A stretch of DNA of 28,004 bases from Chrysochromulina tobinii (lineage: Eukaryota > Haptophyta > Prymnesiales > Chrysochromulinaceae). The notes under the pieces were generated by a model. That model was given only the letters and a program-made list of their open reading frames with translations. It had not been told where the DNA came from and searched no databases. The position numbers were made by a program, and so were the translations under genes. Shown piece after piece: positions 8,773 through 17,222 of this stretch (positions within the stretch are counted from its first letter, which is position 1; each line of letters opens with the position of its first letter). The DNA is taken from assembly GCA_001275005.1 (NCBI GenBank), contig JWZX01002848.1, forward strand, positions 1-28,004. Reading direction: 5' to 3'.

Positions 8773-9864
8773 TCACACCTTGAAGCTGCTCGTCAGTAAC
8801 GACTTTTGAGAGTCGAGGTCGGATTTGTGAGGCGACTTCCAGGTGCCGCGCCATTCCTTGCCACGCTTGAGGTCCTCACAGACCTTGATGTGGCGGCCGA
8901 GGCGGTCGGGCAGGAACTTGCGCCCGCAGTGCTGGCACGCCTGGCGCGTGTCCACGGCGGACACGGTCGAGATCTCGCTGGGGTCGATCAATCCCGCGTT
9001 GATGGCCTTGAGCTCTTCGGAGATTGAGTTGAACCGAATCTCTTCTCGCGTGTTGCGCCGGCGAGCCATCTCCTCCTCCTCGGCCGCGTCGGCGGGCTGC
9101 ACCGTGCCGCCCTCGCCATCCTCCGCGAACTCGCTCCACGGGATGGTGCCGTCCCCGTCGTCCTCCGGATCGCGTCCCTTGGCTTTGGATTTCGGTTTGG
9201 TTTTGGGCACTGGTCGCTTGGGCACTGGCGACACTTGCGTCGAGATATTCTCCTCGGGGTACTCGTCGTACGACGGCGCCTGCTGCTGCTGCTTCTGCTT
9301 GGGCTGCGGGTGCTTTCCAGGTGGCCGGTCGTCGGCGCGCGGGGACGCAGGCCGCACCTTCGGATCAGCCTTGGGCGGGCGATCGGCCGGTCCAGGCTTC
9401 CTAGGTGCCTCGGACTGGGGAAGCGGGGAGCCGGACGGGCGCTGCGCAAGCGGGCGCTGTGCAAGCGGGGAAGCGGGGTCTGCTGCCCGGCTGCCGGGGC
9501 GCGGCTGCTGCTGCTGCTGCTGCCATACGGCCTCGTCACTCGGCTTTTGGCTTTTCTGCTGCTGCTGCCATGCGGCAGGCGGTGGCGTGGGCACGTCGGC
9601 GTCGACTACGGCGTTGCCAAAATTGGTCTCGAGCGTCACAATGGTAGCCTGCTGCGCCTGCAGCTGCTGCATGAGCTGTCCGATCAGCCTCGTGTCATCC
9701 GTCAGCTCACCCTCGCTCATCGCAAGCAACCCCGAAAGGAAAGAGTCCGTCGCCCATGGATGCACCTTGGCGATATAGGCATAATCGTTCCGGTCGAGCT
9801 CGGGCACGAGGTCGATGATCGCCGCGAGCGCCTCGGTCAGAAGCTCTGCTTTCTCCGAAGCCAT
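8773..9864 (-). CDS. C2HC zinc-finger protein with Gln/Pro-rich linker
   Basis: The 363-residue protein is taken from ATG 9864 (MASEKAELL). The same frame is open further, to 10263, but that extension overlaps the start of the divergent desaturase gene and looks like translated promoter, so I reject it. Residues 1-85 are helical and acidic (DRNDYAYIAKVHPWATDSFL). Residues 95-230 are a Gln/Pro/Arg-rich disordered linker with CAG-type Gln runs. Residues 231-305 are acidic and end in a predicted helix. A C2HC finger lies at about 310-329: C310, C313, H325, C329, in the pattern CxxCxRxFxxDRLxxHxxxC. This matches the ZC2HC1-type zinc finger. Such fingers occur in eukaryotic proteins of unclear function, some of them ciliary. 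A basic tail follows. The finger is clear; the role is unknown. Confidence 0.75.
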   Translation of the reverse strand: MASEKAELLTEALAAIIDLVPELDRNDYAYIAKVHPWATDSFLSGLLAMSEGELTDDTRLIGQLMQQLQAQQATIVTLETNFGNAVVDADVPTPPPAAWQQQQKSQKPSDEAVWQQQQQQPRPGSRAADPASPLAQRPLAQRPSGSPLPQSEAPRKPGPADRPPKADPKVRPASPRADDRPPGKHPQPKQKQQQQAPSYDEYPEENISTQVSPVPKRPVPKTKPKSKAKGRDPEDDGDGTIPWSEFAEDGEGGTVQPADAAEEEEMARRRNTREEIRFNSISEELKAINAGLIDPSEISTVSAVDTRQACQHCGRKFLPDRLGRHIKVCEDLKRGKEWRGTWKSPHKSDLDSQKSLLTSSFKV

Positions 9865-10078
9865 GTATCCAGCGTCCGGCTGGCTGGCAGTCACCTTCGC
9901 CTTTTGACTTCGCCTTTTAGTTGAGACGTCTCGCGCGCCGTCGCGGTCACTTTTTTCCGTGAGTGGGACAGAAATTGACGTTCGATTGTCTCGGAGATCT
10001 CGCACGATTTCGTTTCGTCGCCGCCCTCTTCGAGAGCTCTCTTCGAGCACCGACCCACACAAGTTCATACCGGTACGC
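9865..10078. promoter_or_regulatory. Divergent intergenic region, probable bidirectional promoter
   Basis: This 214-bp gap lies between the preferred start codons of the C2HC gene (-) and the desaturase-like gene (+). Both strands have open frames through it, but their products are Arg/Ser-rich and unlike the conserved parts of either protein. That supports reading it as shared promoter and 5' UTR. No named binding site is recognised. Confidence 0.4.
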
Positions 10079-11266
10079 ATGAGAACACGTTTACACTCCA
10101 TCGCCGAACTCATCGCGCTCAACGGTGCGACAGTGGCCTGCATATGCGCGACCCTGTCGGTTCTCAACCCGTCCAACCCAAAGGCCCGCGGCGAGCTCTC
10201 GACTGACGCGGTGAATTCTGCCACTGTCTTGGGCACCCTGCTCAATGGGCTGATGGCGTTCACGGTGGTGCGGTTGCTATGCTACCAAAGCCCGGAGGTG
10301 AGAGCACCACGAGCCGTGAAGCACGACGCCAGCACCTCCGTGATCGACGATTCCTGGCGCGACGCACTTCGCCAATACCGCCCCAATGATCTTCGACCGC
10401 CGATTGCGTGGCCGACCGTTGCCCTAGCCCTTGTTGGCGTAGGCGCATGGCTGGGCGGTGCGTGGGCTGGGCACACTCGTCGGGTGCCATCGGGGCTGGC
10501 GTCGCTCATCTGTGCGGTCGGTATCTTCCTCAGCTTCACTCCCATGCATGACGCGGTCCATCGCGCCCTCGTGCCCAAGTCGCACGTCTGGAACGATGTG
10601 CTCGGCTACTTGTCCGCTCTCCCTTTTGCGGGCGTGTATCGCGTCTTTTCGTTCATCCACCTCGCGCATCACGCGCATCTGAACGATCCGGCAAGCGATC
10701 CCGATCATTGGGCTGGATCTGGGCCCTTGCTCTTCTTGCCGCTTCGCTGGCTGACGGCCTTCAACAATTACCACGCCTACGCGGTGGGCAGGTCGCTCGA
10801 CGAAGTGAGATGGGAGCGCGTCGTCAATCTGGACCTGGGCGTGATCATGCCCGCGTTCTTGACAGTGTTGTGGTGGATGTGGGATATGTCGGCGATCCAC
10901 TATTGGTTGCTCCCCTTCTTGGGTTCGACCACTTGGTTGATGTATGTCTTCGACTACTTGCCGCATCGTCCGCATCACTACACCACCGACCCATTCGTCG
11001 CCACCTCAGTTATCACCGGCGCGCCCTCCCTCATTAGGAAGGACGCGCCCTCGCCGTTCCTGACGGCCCTCTTGCTCTCGCAGAACATGCACAACGTGCA
11101 CCACCTCATGCCCACAGTGCCCTTCTATCGATACGGCCTTGTCTGGACAGCTTGCGCCGACGAGCTGCGCCGACGCGGTACGAGAGAGCTACCGTGGCTG
11201 CTTTGGCCTTCTCGCGAGGCCCACTTGCCCGAGCTGCACGCCGAGAGCCACGCAAAGCTTGAGTGA
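10079..11266 (+). CDS. Fatty-acid-desaturase-superfamily di-iron membrane enzyme (carotenoid hydroxylase/ketolase-like)
   Basis: This 395-residue protein from ATG 10079 has the histidine boxes of the membrane di-iron superfamily: HDAVH (157-161), HLAHHAH (194-200), HRPHH (296-300) and HNVHH (338-342). These ligate two irons in enzymes that desaturate or hydroxylate lipids and carotenoids with oxygen. Hydrophobic segments at about 10-30, 48-68, 113-130, 137-153, 253-270 and 273-292 place the boxes on one membrane face. The YLPHRPH stretch before the last box, and HHLMPTVPFYRY after it, resemble CrtR/CrtW-type beta-carotene hydroxylases and ketolases more than acyl-lipid front-end desaturases, and no cytochrome b5 domain is present. 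The substrate is inference. A plastid or ER membrane is likely. In-frame codons upstream of 10079 begin only with GTG, so ATG 10079 is preferred. A GST-like gene follows on the same strand 251 bp on. Confidence 0.85.
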   Translation: MRTRLHSIAELIALNGATVACICATLSVLNPSNPKARGELSTDAVNSATVLGTLLNGLMAFTVVRLLCYQSPEVRAPRAVKHDASTSVIDDSWRDALRQYRPNDLRPPIAWPTVALALVGVGAWLGGAWAGHTRRVPSGLASLICAVGIFLSFTPMHDAVHRALVPKSHVWNDVLGYLSALPFAGVYRVFSFIHLAHHAHLNDPASDPDHWAGSGPLLFLPLRWLTAFNNYHAYAVGRSLDEVRWERVVNLDLGVIMPAFLTVLWWMWDMSAIHYWLLPFLGSTTWLMYVFDYLPHRPHHYTTDPFVATSVITGAPSLIRKDAPSPFLTALLLSQNMHNVHHLMPTVPFYRYGLVWTACADELRRRGTRELPWLLWPSREAHLPELHAESHAKLE

Positions 11267-11517
11267 GTAGGAGGAAGCGGACCAACAGGCTGGCTCCGCT
11301 GCAGCGCGCGCTTCGCCACCTCCGCCATGCAAGCCGCCGACGCCCAAACCGTCCTCAACGCCGCCAGCGCGCGCATGCTCCGCGTCTCGTATGGGGTCAT
11401 GTAAGGTGTGTGTCAGTGTGTATCCTGAGCGGGCAGTAACAGTCCGTAGCACCGGTTGTCGCGTCTGTCGTGTTAACGTTCACACGAGGCCGTGTTCACG
11501 GGGCTCACAATTACCCC

Positions 11518-12852
11518 ATGTCGGTGCCTCGTGTCAGCCGAGCGGTCACCCACCGCCGTGGTGGATTACAGACACCCGATGAGCGTTTTGCCGGCTGCAC
11601 TCTTTTTGGCTGGCTCGCGTCGCCATACACGGCCAAGGTGCGCGCGTTGCTGGCGTATAAGGGCATCCCGTTCACTGACGCGACACCATCGGCGCTGCAG
11701 CTGCTGGCTCGCATCAAGCCAAGTGTCGGCAGACTCATCATGCCCACGGTGCGGCTTGGAAATGGCGAATGGCGGCAGGACTCTGCCGTTATCTGCGACG
11801 AGATCGAGTCGCAGCACCCACAGCCAATCACGAAGCCGTCTGGGGCGGCGCAGCAGCTGGCATCGCTCATGATCGAGCTGCACGCCGATGAATGGCTACC
11901 AATGCTCGCGTTGCACCACCGATGGAACGACGCCGAGAATGCTGCCTGGGCCACGCGCGAGTTTGGACGCTGCGCCTTCCCGCTTCTGCCCGCCGCCATC
12001 TCGGCGCGGCTCGTCGCACCGTTCGTCTCGAAGATGCAGAGCTTCCGCACGGTGCAGGGCGTGCAAAGCGAGGCGACGCGAGCAGGCGCCGAGCGCTACT
12101 CGACCACGCTGATCTCGGCGCTGGAGGGCCATTTCGGCGCGGCCTCGCACGCCTTCCTGCTCGGCGATCGGCCGTGCAGGGGCGACTTCTCACTCTACGG
12201 GCCACTTTGGGCCCATCTGTACCGCGACCCACACTCGCGCGAGGCGCTCTTTGGGGGGGCACCGAACGTCGTCCGCTGGATGGAGAGATTGCATGGCCAT
12301 GCCACAGACCCGGCCTTTCCGAACCTGCCTTGCCGCCGCCACGACGCGACTCCAGGTGACACCATCTCCGGTGCATTCCTAGCATCTGATGAGGTACCAG
12401 CGACGCTCGACCCGCTGTTCCGCGGCCTCTTCGCAGAGCACTGGCCCTTTCTCGCGCAACTCGTGCACGCGCTCGATGCGCACCTCGATGGGGCTGCCGC
12501 GGAGGCCAAGACCGCCCGTGGGAGTGCCACCGCCGCTGCCACCTCGGAGCCGCCGCTGCCGCTCCACGTGCCGCGTGCCCTCGAGTATGGTGCCTTTACC
12601 GTCGGCGGTGCGCGCGGCGAGCGGCGGCGGCTCGGCTACACGGCGTGGCGCCTGCAACGGCCGCTCAGCTTCTATAGGAGCCTCGAGCTCGCGCCGAGCC
12701 GGTCGATGGAGCTTGCCTCGGTCACCAAGTGGCTAGATAGGCTCGAAGTCCTCGAGGCCTTTCGTGCTGTCAGGCCGCGTTGGCGCATCGAGCGCGAGAG
12801 CGAGCTGCCGCTGCGCCAGGAGGTATTGTCGGCGACTCGCGCACAAGTGTGA
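11518..12852 (+). CDS. Glutathione S-transferase-fold protein with C-terminal extension
   Basis: The 444-residue protein is taken from ATG 11518; the frame is open upstream but lacks an earlier ATG near the conserved part. Residues about 27-105 form a thioredoxin-like GST N-terminal domain: SPYTAKVRALLAYKGIPF, the cis-proline region MPTV (75-78), and QDSAVICDEIE (87-97), which corresponds to the gamma-glutamyl-binding Gln/Ser turn. Residues about 112-265 match a helical GST C-terminal domain with GDRPCRGDFSLYG (216-228), close to the N-capping box. Residues 266-444 are an extension not typical of GSTs, of unknown role. The catalytic position is SPYT without a Cys, so it is not an obvious omega or glutaredoxin-like enzyme. 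It could be a conjugating enzyme or a GST-fold binding protein. The next gene starts only 80 bp after its stop. Confidence 0.8.
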   Translation: MSVPRVSRAVTHRRGGLQTPDERFAGCTLFGWLASPYTAKVRALLAYKGIPFTDATPSALQLLARIKPSVGRLIMPTVRLGNGEWRQDSAVICDEIESQHPQPITKPSGAAQQLASLMIELHADEWLPMLALHHRWNDAENAAWATREFGRCAFPLLPAAISARLVAPFVSKMQSFRTVQGVQSEATRAGAERYSTTLISALEGHFGAASHAFLLGDRPCRGDFSLYGPLWAHLYRDPHSREALFGGAPNVVRWMERLHGHATDPAFPNLPCRRHDATPGDTISGAFLASDEVPATLDPLFRGLFAEHWPFLAQLVHALDAHLDGAAAEAKTARGSATAAATSEPPLPLHVPRALEYGAFTVGGARGERRRLGYTAWRLQRPLSFYRSLELAPSRSMELASVTKWLDRLEVLEAFRAVRPRWRIERESELPLRQEVLSATRAQV

Positions 12853-12862
12853 ATATTCACAC
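12847..12862. repeat. 16-bp perfect palindrome across the GST stop codon
   Basis: GTGTGAATATTCACAC is its own reverse complement and includes the TGA stop of the GST-like gene. It sits in the 80-bp spacer to the next gene. It may be a protein-binding dyad or an RNA hairpin near the 3' end; it could also be chance. Confidence 0.6.
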
Positions 12863-12932
12863 CGAAAAACGAGCGCTTTGGGGCGGCAACTCCGACTTCT
12901 TGTCATGTCTTGTACGGTAGTGTCGTCGAGAA

Positions 12933-15900
12933 ATGTCCCGAACTCTAGCTTGCGGATGCAAGTCCCTCGACGCTGAGTTCGCGCGTGGCGTGGCATCGCT
13001 CTTGCTGTCCCCTACGTGCGCCGACCTCAAATTGATTAATCACGATCCACTTCTTGGTCAGCAAGAGGGCCACTCAATCTTCGCCCATTCGCTCGTACTG
13101 CACCTCCGGTGCCCGAAGCTGCTGGACGAGCTGCTCGCGGAGCCAGAATCGGATGCTGCTGCGCCACCATCCTCGCCGACACCCACGCCAGCCAATCTGG
13201 CGCCGCCGCGAGTCGTCAAGCTTCCGGCCGACACGTCGGCCGCGACCATCGAGGCGGTGCTCACATTTGCGTACGTCGGCGAAATGAGCACCTCCCTGAG
13301 CGAAACGGAGATCTTCGACGTCCACCGCGCGGCCGAGCGCTACGCACTGCCACAACTCATGCAGCGCTGCGAGGCGCGGCTGCTCGAGGACCTCTCGCCC
13401 TCGATCGCGCCGGGCCGGCTGCTTCACGCGATCCATGTGGAGGCGACTCATCTCGCCAAGCTCATCGAAGGCTACGTCCTGCGGAACTTCGAGGCGGTGA
13501 CGCAGACGGCGAGCTTCAGCGAGCTGCCCGCGCAGCTTGGCGCCACGCTCTTCGAGTGCCGTTACGCACGGCCCCTCGTCGAGGCCGTGCGCTGTTCCGG
13601 TGCCTCCTTGGCTGTGATCGAGGCCGTGGCTGAGCGCGCCGGCCCGAGCGCGCTGCAGCTGCACGTGCCCGCGCCCGCGGGCTCAGCGACCGGGTCAGCG
13701 CCAGCGGAGGCCGCGGCCGAGGGCGCCGACGGCGGGCCCCGGTGCAGCGTGCTCGAGGCGGCGCTCTGGTGCAACCCGGCGTCGGTGGCTCGGTGGGACG
13801 TCGCCTCCATGCTGCTGCGACGAGGCGCCGAGTTGGGCGCCGAGCGAGGCGCCGAGTTGGGCGCCGAGTCCGACCCGCTGCCGAGCTCGACTGGTCCGAG
13901 TGTGCGTGGACTCGGCGTGCTCAGCGCCTCGGGGCTTGAGCCCGGCAGCAGTGTGCTCCACGCAGCCGCGATGCACATCCGATCCGCGTCCCACTGCGAG
14001 GCGGTGCTGGCGTGGCTCGTCGAGCGCGGCGCCGACATCAATGACGCGGATAGTGAGGGCTGCACGCCCCTCGACCGTGCCGGCTGGGCGGGCGCGCCGC
14101 GCGCGCTGCTAGAGGCCATCATCGAGCTCGGGGGGTGCGCGCGAGGCTCCAACCGGCAGGGGGATACGCTCGTGCATGCTGCCGTGCGAAGCGGCGACCT
14201 GAGCTTTTGCCAACGGCTCGTCGGGCTCGGGACGGAGCTGAGCGCCGTCAACGCGCGCGGCGAGGCGCCTTTGCTGATTGCGCTCACCCGCGGCCTGTTT
14301 GAACTTGTCGAGCTGCTCCTCGATCATGGGGCGACCGCGGTCGATGGGCTCACAGGTGGCGTGGCGCTGGGCAACGCCGCCATCCACGCCGACCACTCCA
14401 GTCGGAAGGAGGCGGCGACGCTGTATGAGCGCGCATCGCGTGTGCTCAAAGGTGCCATCGCCGACTTGACTAACGAGGCGGAGCACAAGGTGTACGTGCA
14501 ACTGCTCGAGCAGTACGAGCGCCGTGCGCGCTACCTACGCGCCATGCGCCCGCCTTCGCCAGTGCCCGCCGCCGCCGCTCCAGCCCGATCGGCCGCGGCC
14601 GCCCCCACCGATGCCGCCGATGCCGCCGATGCCACCGATGCCGCCGATGCCGCCGATGCCGCCGCCGCAGCAGCAGCAGCCTCGTCGACCGCACCCATTG
14701 CGGCGGACGGCGCGGCGCCGTCGGCGGACGCGGGCGAGATCGCGGGCGAGATCGAATGGGATAACGAGGGCATTCCGAGATCGGGCGAGATCGCGGGCGA
14801 GATCGAATGGGATGACGAGGGCATTCCGAGATCGCCTCCGAGATCGCCGGGGTGGCCGCCGCCGGCGACTTCAGAGAGGCCGTCGTCCTCGAGCATGGCA
14901 AGCGCGCTCAACTCGCCCCAGGAGCCCCCTGCCTCGCCGAGTGCGCATGATCCCCATGCCGTCGCAGCAGACGGCGCACGAAAGTGTGCGACCAACGGCT
15001 GCTTCTTTGAGGCGTCGTGGGGCCTGTACTGTTGCGCACGGTGTAAGTTGTCCGATGGCTCTGCTCATGGACCCCTGTGCTCCCGCCGCGAACTCCCGAG
15101 GGCTCCCCCTCCCTCGCCGGCGCAAAAGGCCGCCCCGCCCTCGCCGGCACAAAGCAGCCCAGCACGCAAGTTCCTGTCGGGGAGAGAGGCGGCGCTCGCG
15201 GCGCTCGCGGCGGCGCGCGCAGGCGAGGCGCCCCTCGTCTCGCCACCTCCAGAGCCAGTCAAGTATTCGAGTGGGCGTGAGGCGGCACTTGCGGCGCTCG
15301 CTGCCATGCAAGCGGGAGAGCGAGCACTCACGCCGCCCCCTTTGGAGGAGGGAGAGGAGGGCGAGATGTCCGGCGAGGCCGCTGGCGACGAGAGCACCGG
15401 CACCATCACCGACGGGATCGTGCGCCCTCAGCCGCTCACAGTCCCGCTACCTCCCGGGGTCGAAGTGGCGCCGATCCCCATGATGCAGAACCTCAAGGGC
15501 GTGCCTCCTTCATCGCCCAGCAGCTCAAAGCCGAATGCAAGCTTCTCGACAAAGGGCGAGGGGCTGCTGCGAACCCTGTGTGCGGCCGCAAGTGTGCCGC
15601 CGTCGATGCGCGTGCAGCTCGCGATGCTGCTGCTCAACCGTTGGAGCACCGACCTCGACGTCATCGATCCAGATCCGACGGACGGCTCAACCCTGCTACA
15701 CGCGCTCGCGGCCACCGGCGCGCTGCCGCTGCCCTCGCGCGACAGGCTAGGAGCCGGCGACCACGACCCGACCGCCCTGCGAGCGGCAGCGGCGGCCACA
15801 CTGCAGCTGTGCGAGCTGCTGCTGGACGCGGGCGCCTCAGTCAATTCAGCCTCGCACAAGGGCAATTCGCCGCTGCACGTGGCGTGCGCGGCCAGCGTGC

Positions 15901-16772
15901 GGCTGCCGCTCATCAACGCGCTGCTGCGCGCGCGCGCCGACGTGAACGCGCTCAACGTGCGTCGCGAGGCGCCCCTCCACCTGTTGGCTGTGAGCTCGGC
16001 TTTTGAGAGCACCGCCGCCGTACAGGCGCTGCTTGGTGCGGGCGCGAAGCTCGGGCTGCGAGATTCACGCCTGGAGACGCCGTTGCACAAGGCAGTGCTC
16101 TGCGGCAACGTGCCGCTCGCGTGCGAGCTCGTGCGCGCAGGCGCGTCGCTCAACATCGTCAACGCGGCCGGCCAGACGCCCCTCGACCTCGCGAGTTGGC
16201 AGGGGGCGGCGCAGCGAGTGCAGCTCCTCGAGGCGATCTCGCATCCGCCCCTCTGGGTGCCCGACCACGTCTCCGCACTCTGCATGCTCTGCCGTGAGCC
16301 ATTCACTGCGACTCGGCGGCGACACCACTGCCGCCACTGCGGAACCACCGTATGTGGAACGTGCTCCGCCCGTCGAGCGCCCATCGCCAAGTTCGCGATC
16401 AAGGAGCCTGTGCGCCTCTGTAGCACCTGCCACCCGATCGTGCTTGCCACGGACGCGCCGACGCTGCCGGTGGTGCCAGACAACGACGCGCCACGAACCG
16501 TGCGTCTCGTCAACGAGCTCTCGTCCACAAGCGCCGAGCCGGGCGGACCGACGCTGTCGACGAACCCGTGGGCAGATCAAGCGGCGCAGGCGTGGAAGAC
16601 TTCGCTCGCGCGCGACGCGGGCGATGGGCGCCGCCCCTTTGCGCTCTCAAACGAGGGGTCAGGTGACGAGTACTCAGGCGAGAACGGCGCGGGACGAGGG
16701 CACACCACCAGCGCAGGCGGCGAGGTTGGAGGTGCGCTCTTTCGCCGTGGCAGCGAGCGGAAGACCAGGTGA
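12933..16772 (+). CDS. BTB-ankyrin-FYVE protein, rabankyrin-5 (ANKFY1)-like
   Basis: The 1279-residue protein starts at ATG 12933. A BTB/POZ domain spans about 28-155 (ADLKL, then IFAHSLVLHLRCPKLLDELL, and LTFAYVGE further on). Ankyrin repeats lie at about 290-475 (SSVLHAAA, GADINDADSEGCTPLDRA, GDTLVHAAVRSGD) and at about 910-1103 (GNSPLHVACAAS, ETPLHKAVLCGN, GQTPLDLASWQG). A disordered region of roughly 400 residues between them contains two copies of a 17-residue acidic repeat, a Cys cluster (about 685-720) and two SGREAALAALAA motifs (about 749 and 781). A complete FYVE domain lies at 1108-1166: WVPD, RHHCRHCG (1130-1137), RLC (1161-1163) and four CxxC-type pairs. FYVE binds PI3P on early endosomes. 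The same order defines animal rabankyrin-5 (about 1170 residues), a Rab5 effector in endocytosis; an endosomal role here is inference. The stop lies inside a splice-donor-like CAGGTGAGC. Confidence 0.9.
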   Translation: MSRTLACGCKSLDAEFARGVASLLLSPTCADLKLINHDPLLGQQEGHSIFAHSLVLHLRCPKLLDELLAEPESDAAAPPSSPTPTPANLAPPRVVKLPADTSAATIEAVLTFAYVGEMSTSLSETEIFDVHRAAERYALPQLMQRCEARLLEDLSPSIAPGRLLHAIHVEATHLAKLIEGYVLRNFEAVTQTASFSELPAQLGATLFECRYARPLVEAVRCSGASLAVIEAVAERAGPSALQLHVPAPAGSATGSAPAEAAAEGADGGPRCSVLEAALWCNPASVARWDVASMLLRRGAELGAERGAELGAESDPLPSSTGPSVRGLGVLSASGLEPGSSVLHAAAMHIRSASHCEAVLAWLVERGADINDADSEGCTPLDRAGWAGAPRALLEAIIELGGCARGSNRQGDTLVHAAVRSGDLSFCQRLVGLGTELSAVNARGEAPLLIALTRGLFELVELLLDHGATAVDGLTGGVALGNAAIHADHSSRKEAATLYERASRVLKGAIADLTNEAEHKVYVQLLEQYERRARYLRAMRPPSPVPAAAAPARSAAAAPTDAADAADATDAADAADAAAAAAAASSTAPIAADGAAPSADAGEIAGEIEWDNEGIPRSGEIAGEIEWDDEGIPRSPPRSPGWPPPATSERPSSSSMASALNSPQEPPASPSAHDPHAVAADGARKCATNGCFFEASWGLYCCARCKLSDGSAHGPLCSRRELPRAPPPSPAQKAAPPSPAQSSPARKFLSGREAALAALAAARAGEAPLVSPPPEPVKYSSGREAALAALAAMQAGERALTPPPLEEGEEGEMSGEAAGDESTGTITDGIVRPQPLTVPLPPGVEVAPIPMMQNLKGVPPSSPSSSKPNASFSTKGEGLLRTLCAAASVPPSMRVQLAMLLLNRWSTDLDVIDPDPTDGSTLLHALAATGALPLPSRDRLGAGDHDPTALRAAAAATLQLCELLLDAGASVNSASHKGNSPLHVACAASVRLPLINALLRARADVNALNVRREAPLHLLAVSSAFESTAAVQALLGAGAKLGLRDSRLETPLHKAVLCGNVPLACELVRAGASLNIVNAAGQTPLDLASWQGAAQRVQLLEAISHPPLWVPDHVSALCMLCREPFTATRRRHHCRHCGTTVCGTCSARRAPIAKFAIKEPVRLCSTCHPIVLATDAPTLPVVPDNDAPRTVRLVNELSSTSAEPGGPTLSTNPWADQAAQAWKTSLARDAGDGRRPFALSNEGSGDEYSGENGAGRGHTTSAGGEVGGALFRRGSERKTR
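14733..14834 (+). repeat. 51-bp coding tandem repeat, two copies
   Basis: Copies at 14733-14783 and 14784-14834 each encode a 17-residue acidic unit, GEIAGEIEWDNEGIPRS in the first and with D for N in the second. It lies in the disordered linker of the BTB-ankyrin-FYVE protein, just after a (GCCGAT)n-type Ala/Asp run at about 14608-14665. Confidence 0.9.
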
Positions 16773-17222
16773 GCGATTGCCGAGCACGGCACCCTGGGAC
16801 GCGGTCGGCCATTCGAGCGACGAGCAGCCGCCATGGCAGCCGCGCTGGCCCATCATCGTGTCCATGCTACAGTGTAATTATGTTAGGAGACCAGTCGTCA
16901 GCTGCGCGTACGAGGTACGTAGGTGTGGGGACACTGTCACGGGCACCGCACGATGACGGTCGGGTGAAGCCCGCATTCGATCCCTTCATATTCCGACATG
17001 ATAATAAACAATTTGAGATACTAGTTGTAGTCGATATGTTCACTCGTATACATTGCACCAGCCGGCCGACGAGGCTCCCTTCTCTCGAAGAAGATGGGTT
17101 GCGCTGCCCTCAACATGCGCTGCATGCAATGCCTGCAACTCCCAACTTGATCAGACTGAGAACGATCAGAGTTGATTATTTTTGGCCGTTTCGTCTTTGT
17201 TTGGACGTATCTGGCCCTCGCA
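16773..17222. other. Intergenic stretch, AT-richer, upstream of the metzincin gene
   Basis: A 450-bp gap between same-strand genes. Its middle (about 16975-17040 and 17160-17190) is clearly more AT-rich than the coding DNA and should hold the 3' end of the FYVE gene and the promoter of the protease gene. The protease frame is open back to 17172 but only from a TTG. I see no gene. Confidence 0.5.

Noticed and set aside
9865-10263. N-terminal extension of the C2HC protein by 133 residues
   Set aside because: It overlaps the first 185 bases of the divergent desaturase-family gene and is Arg/Ser-rich, unlike the conserved parts; the ATG at 9864 is preferred.
15428-16528. Minus-strand open frame of 366 codons opposite the ankyrin/FYVE region
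   Set aside because: The plus strand encodes ankyrin repeats and a complete FYVE domain over the same bases; the antisense product is Ser/Ala/Arg-rich without features.
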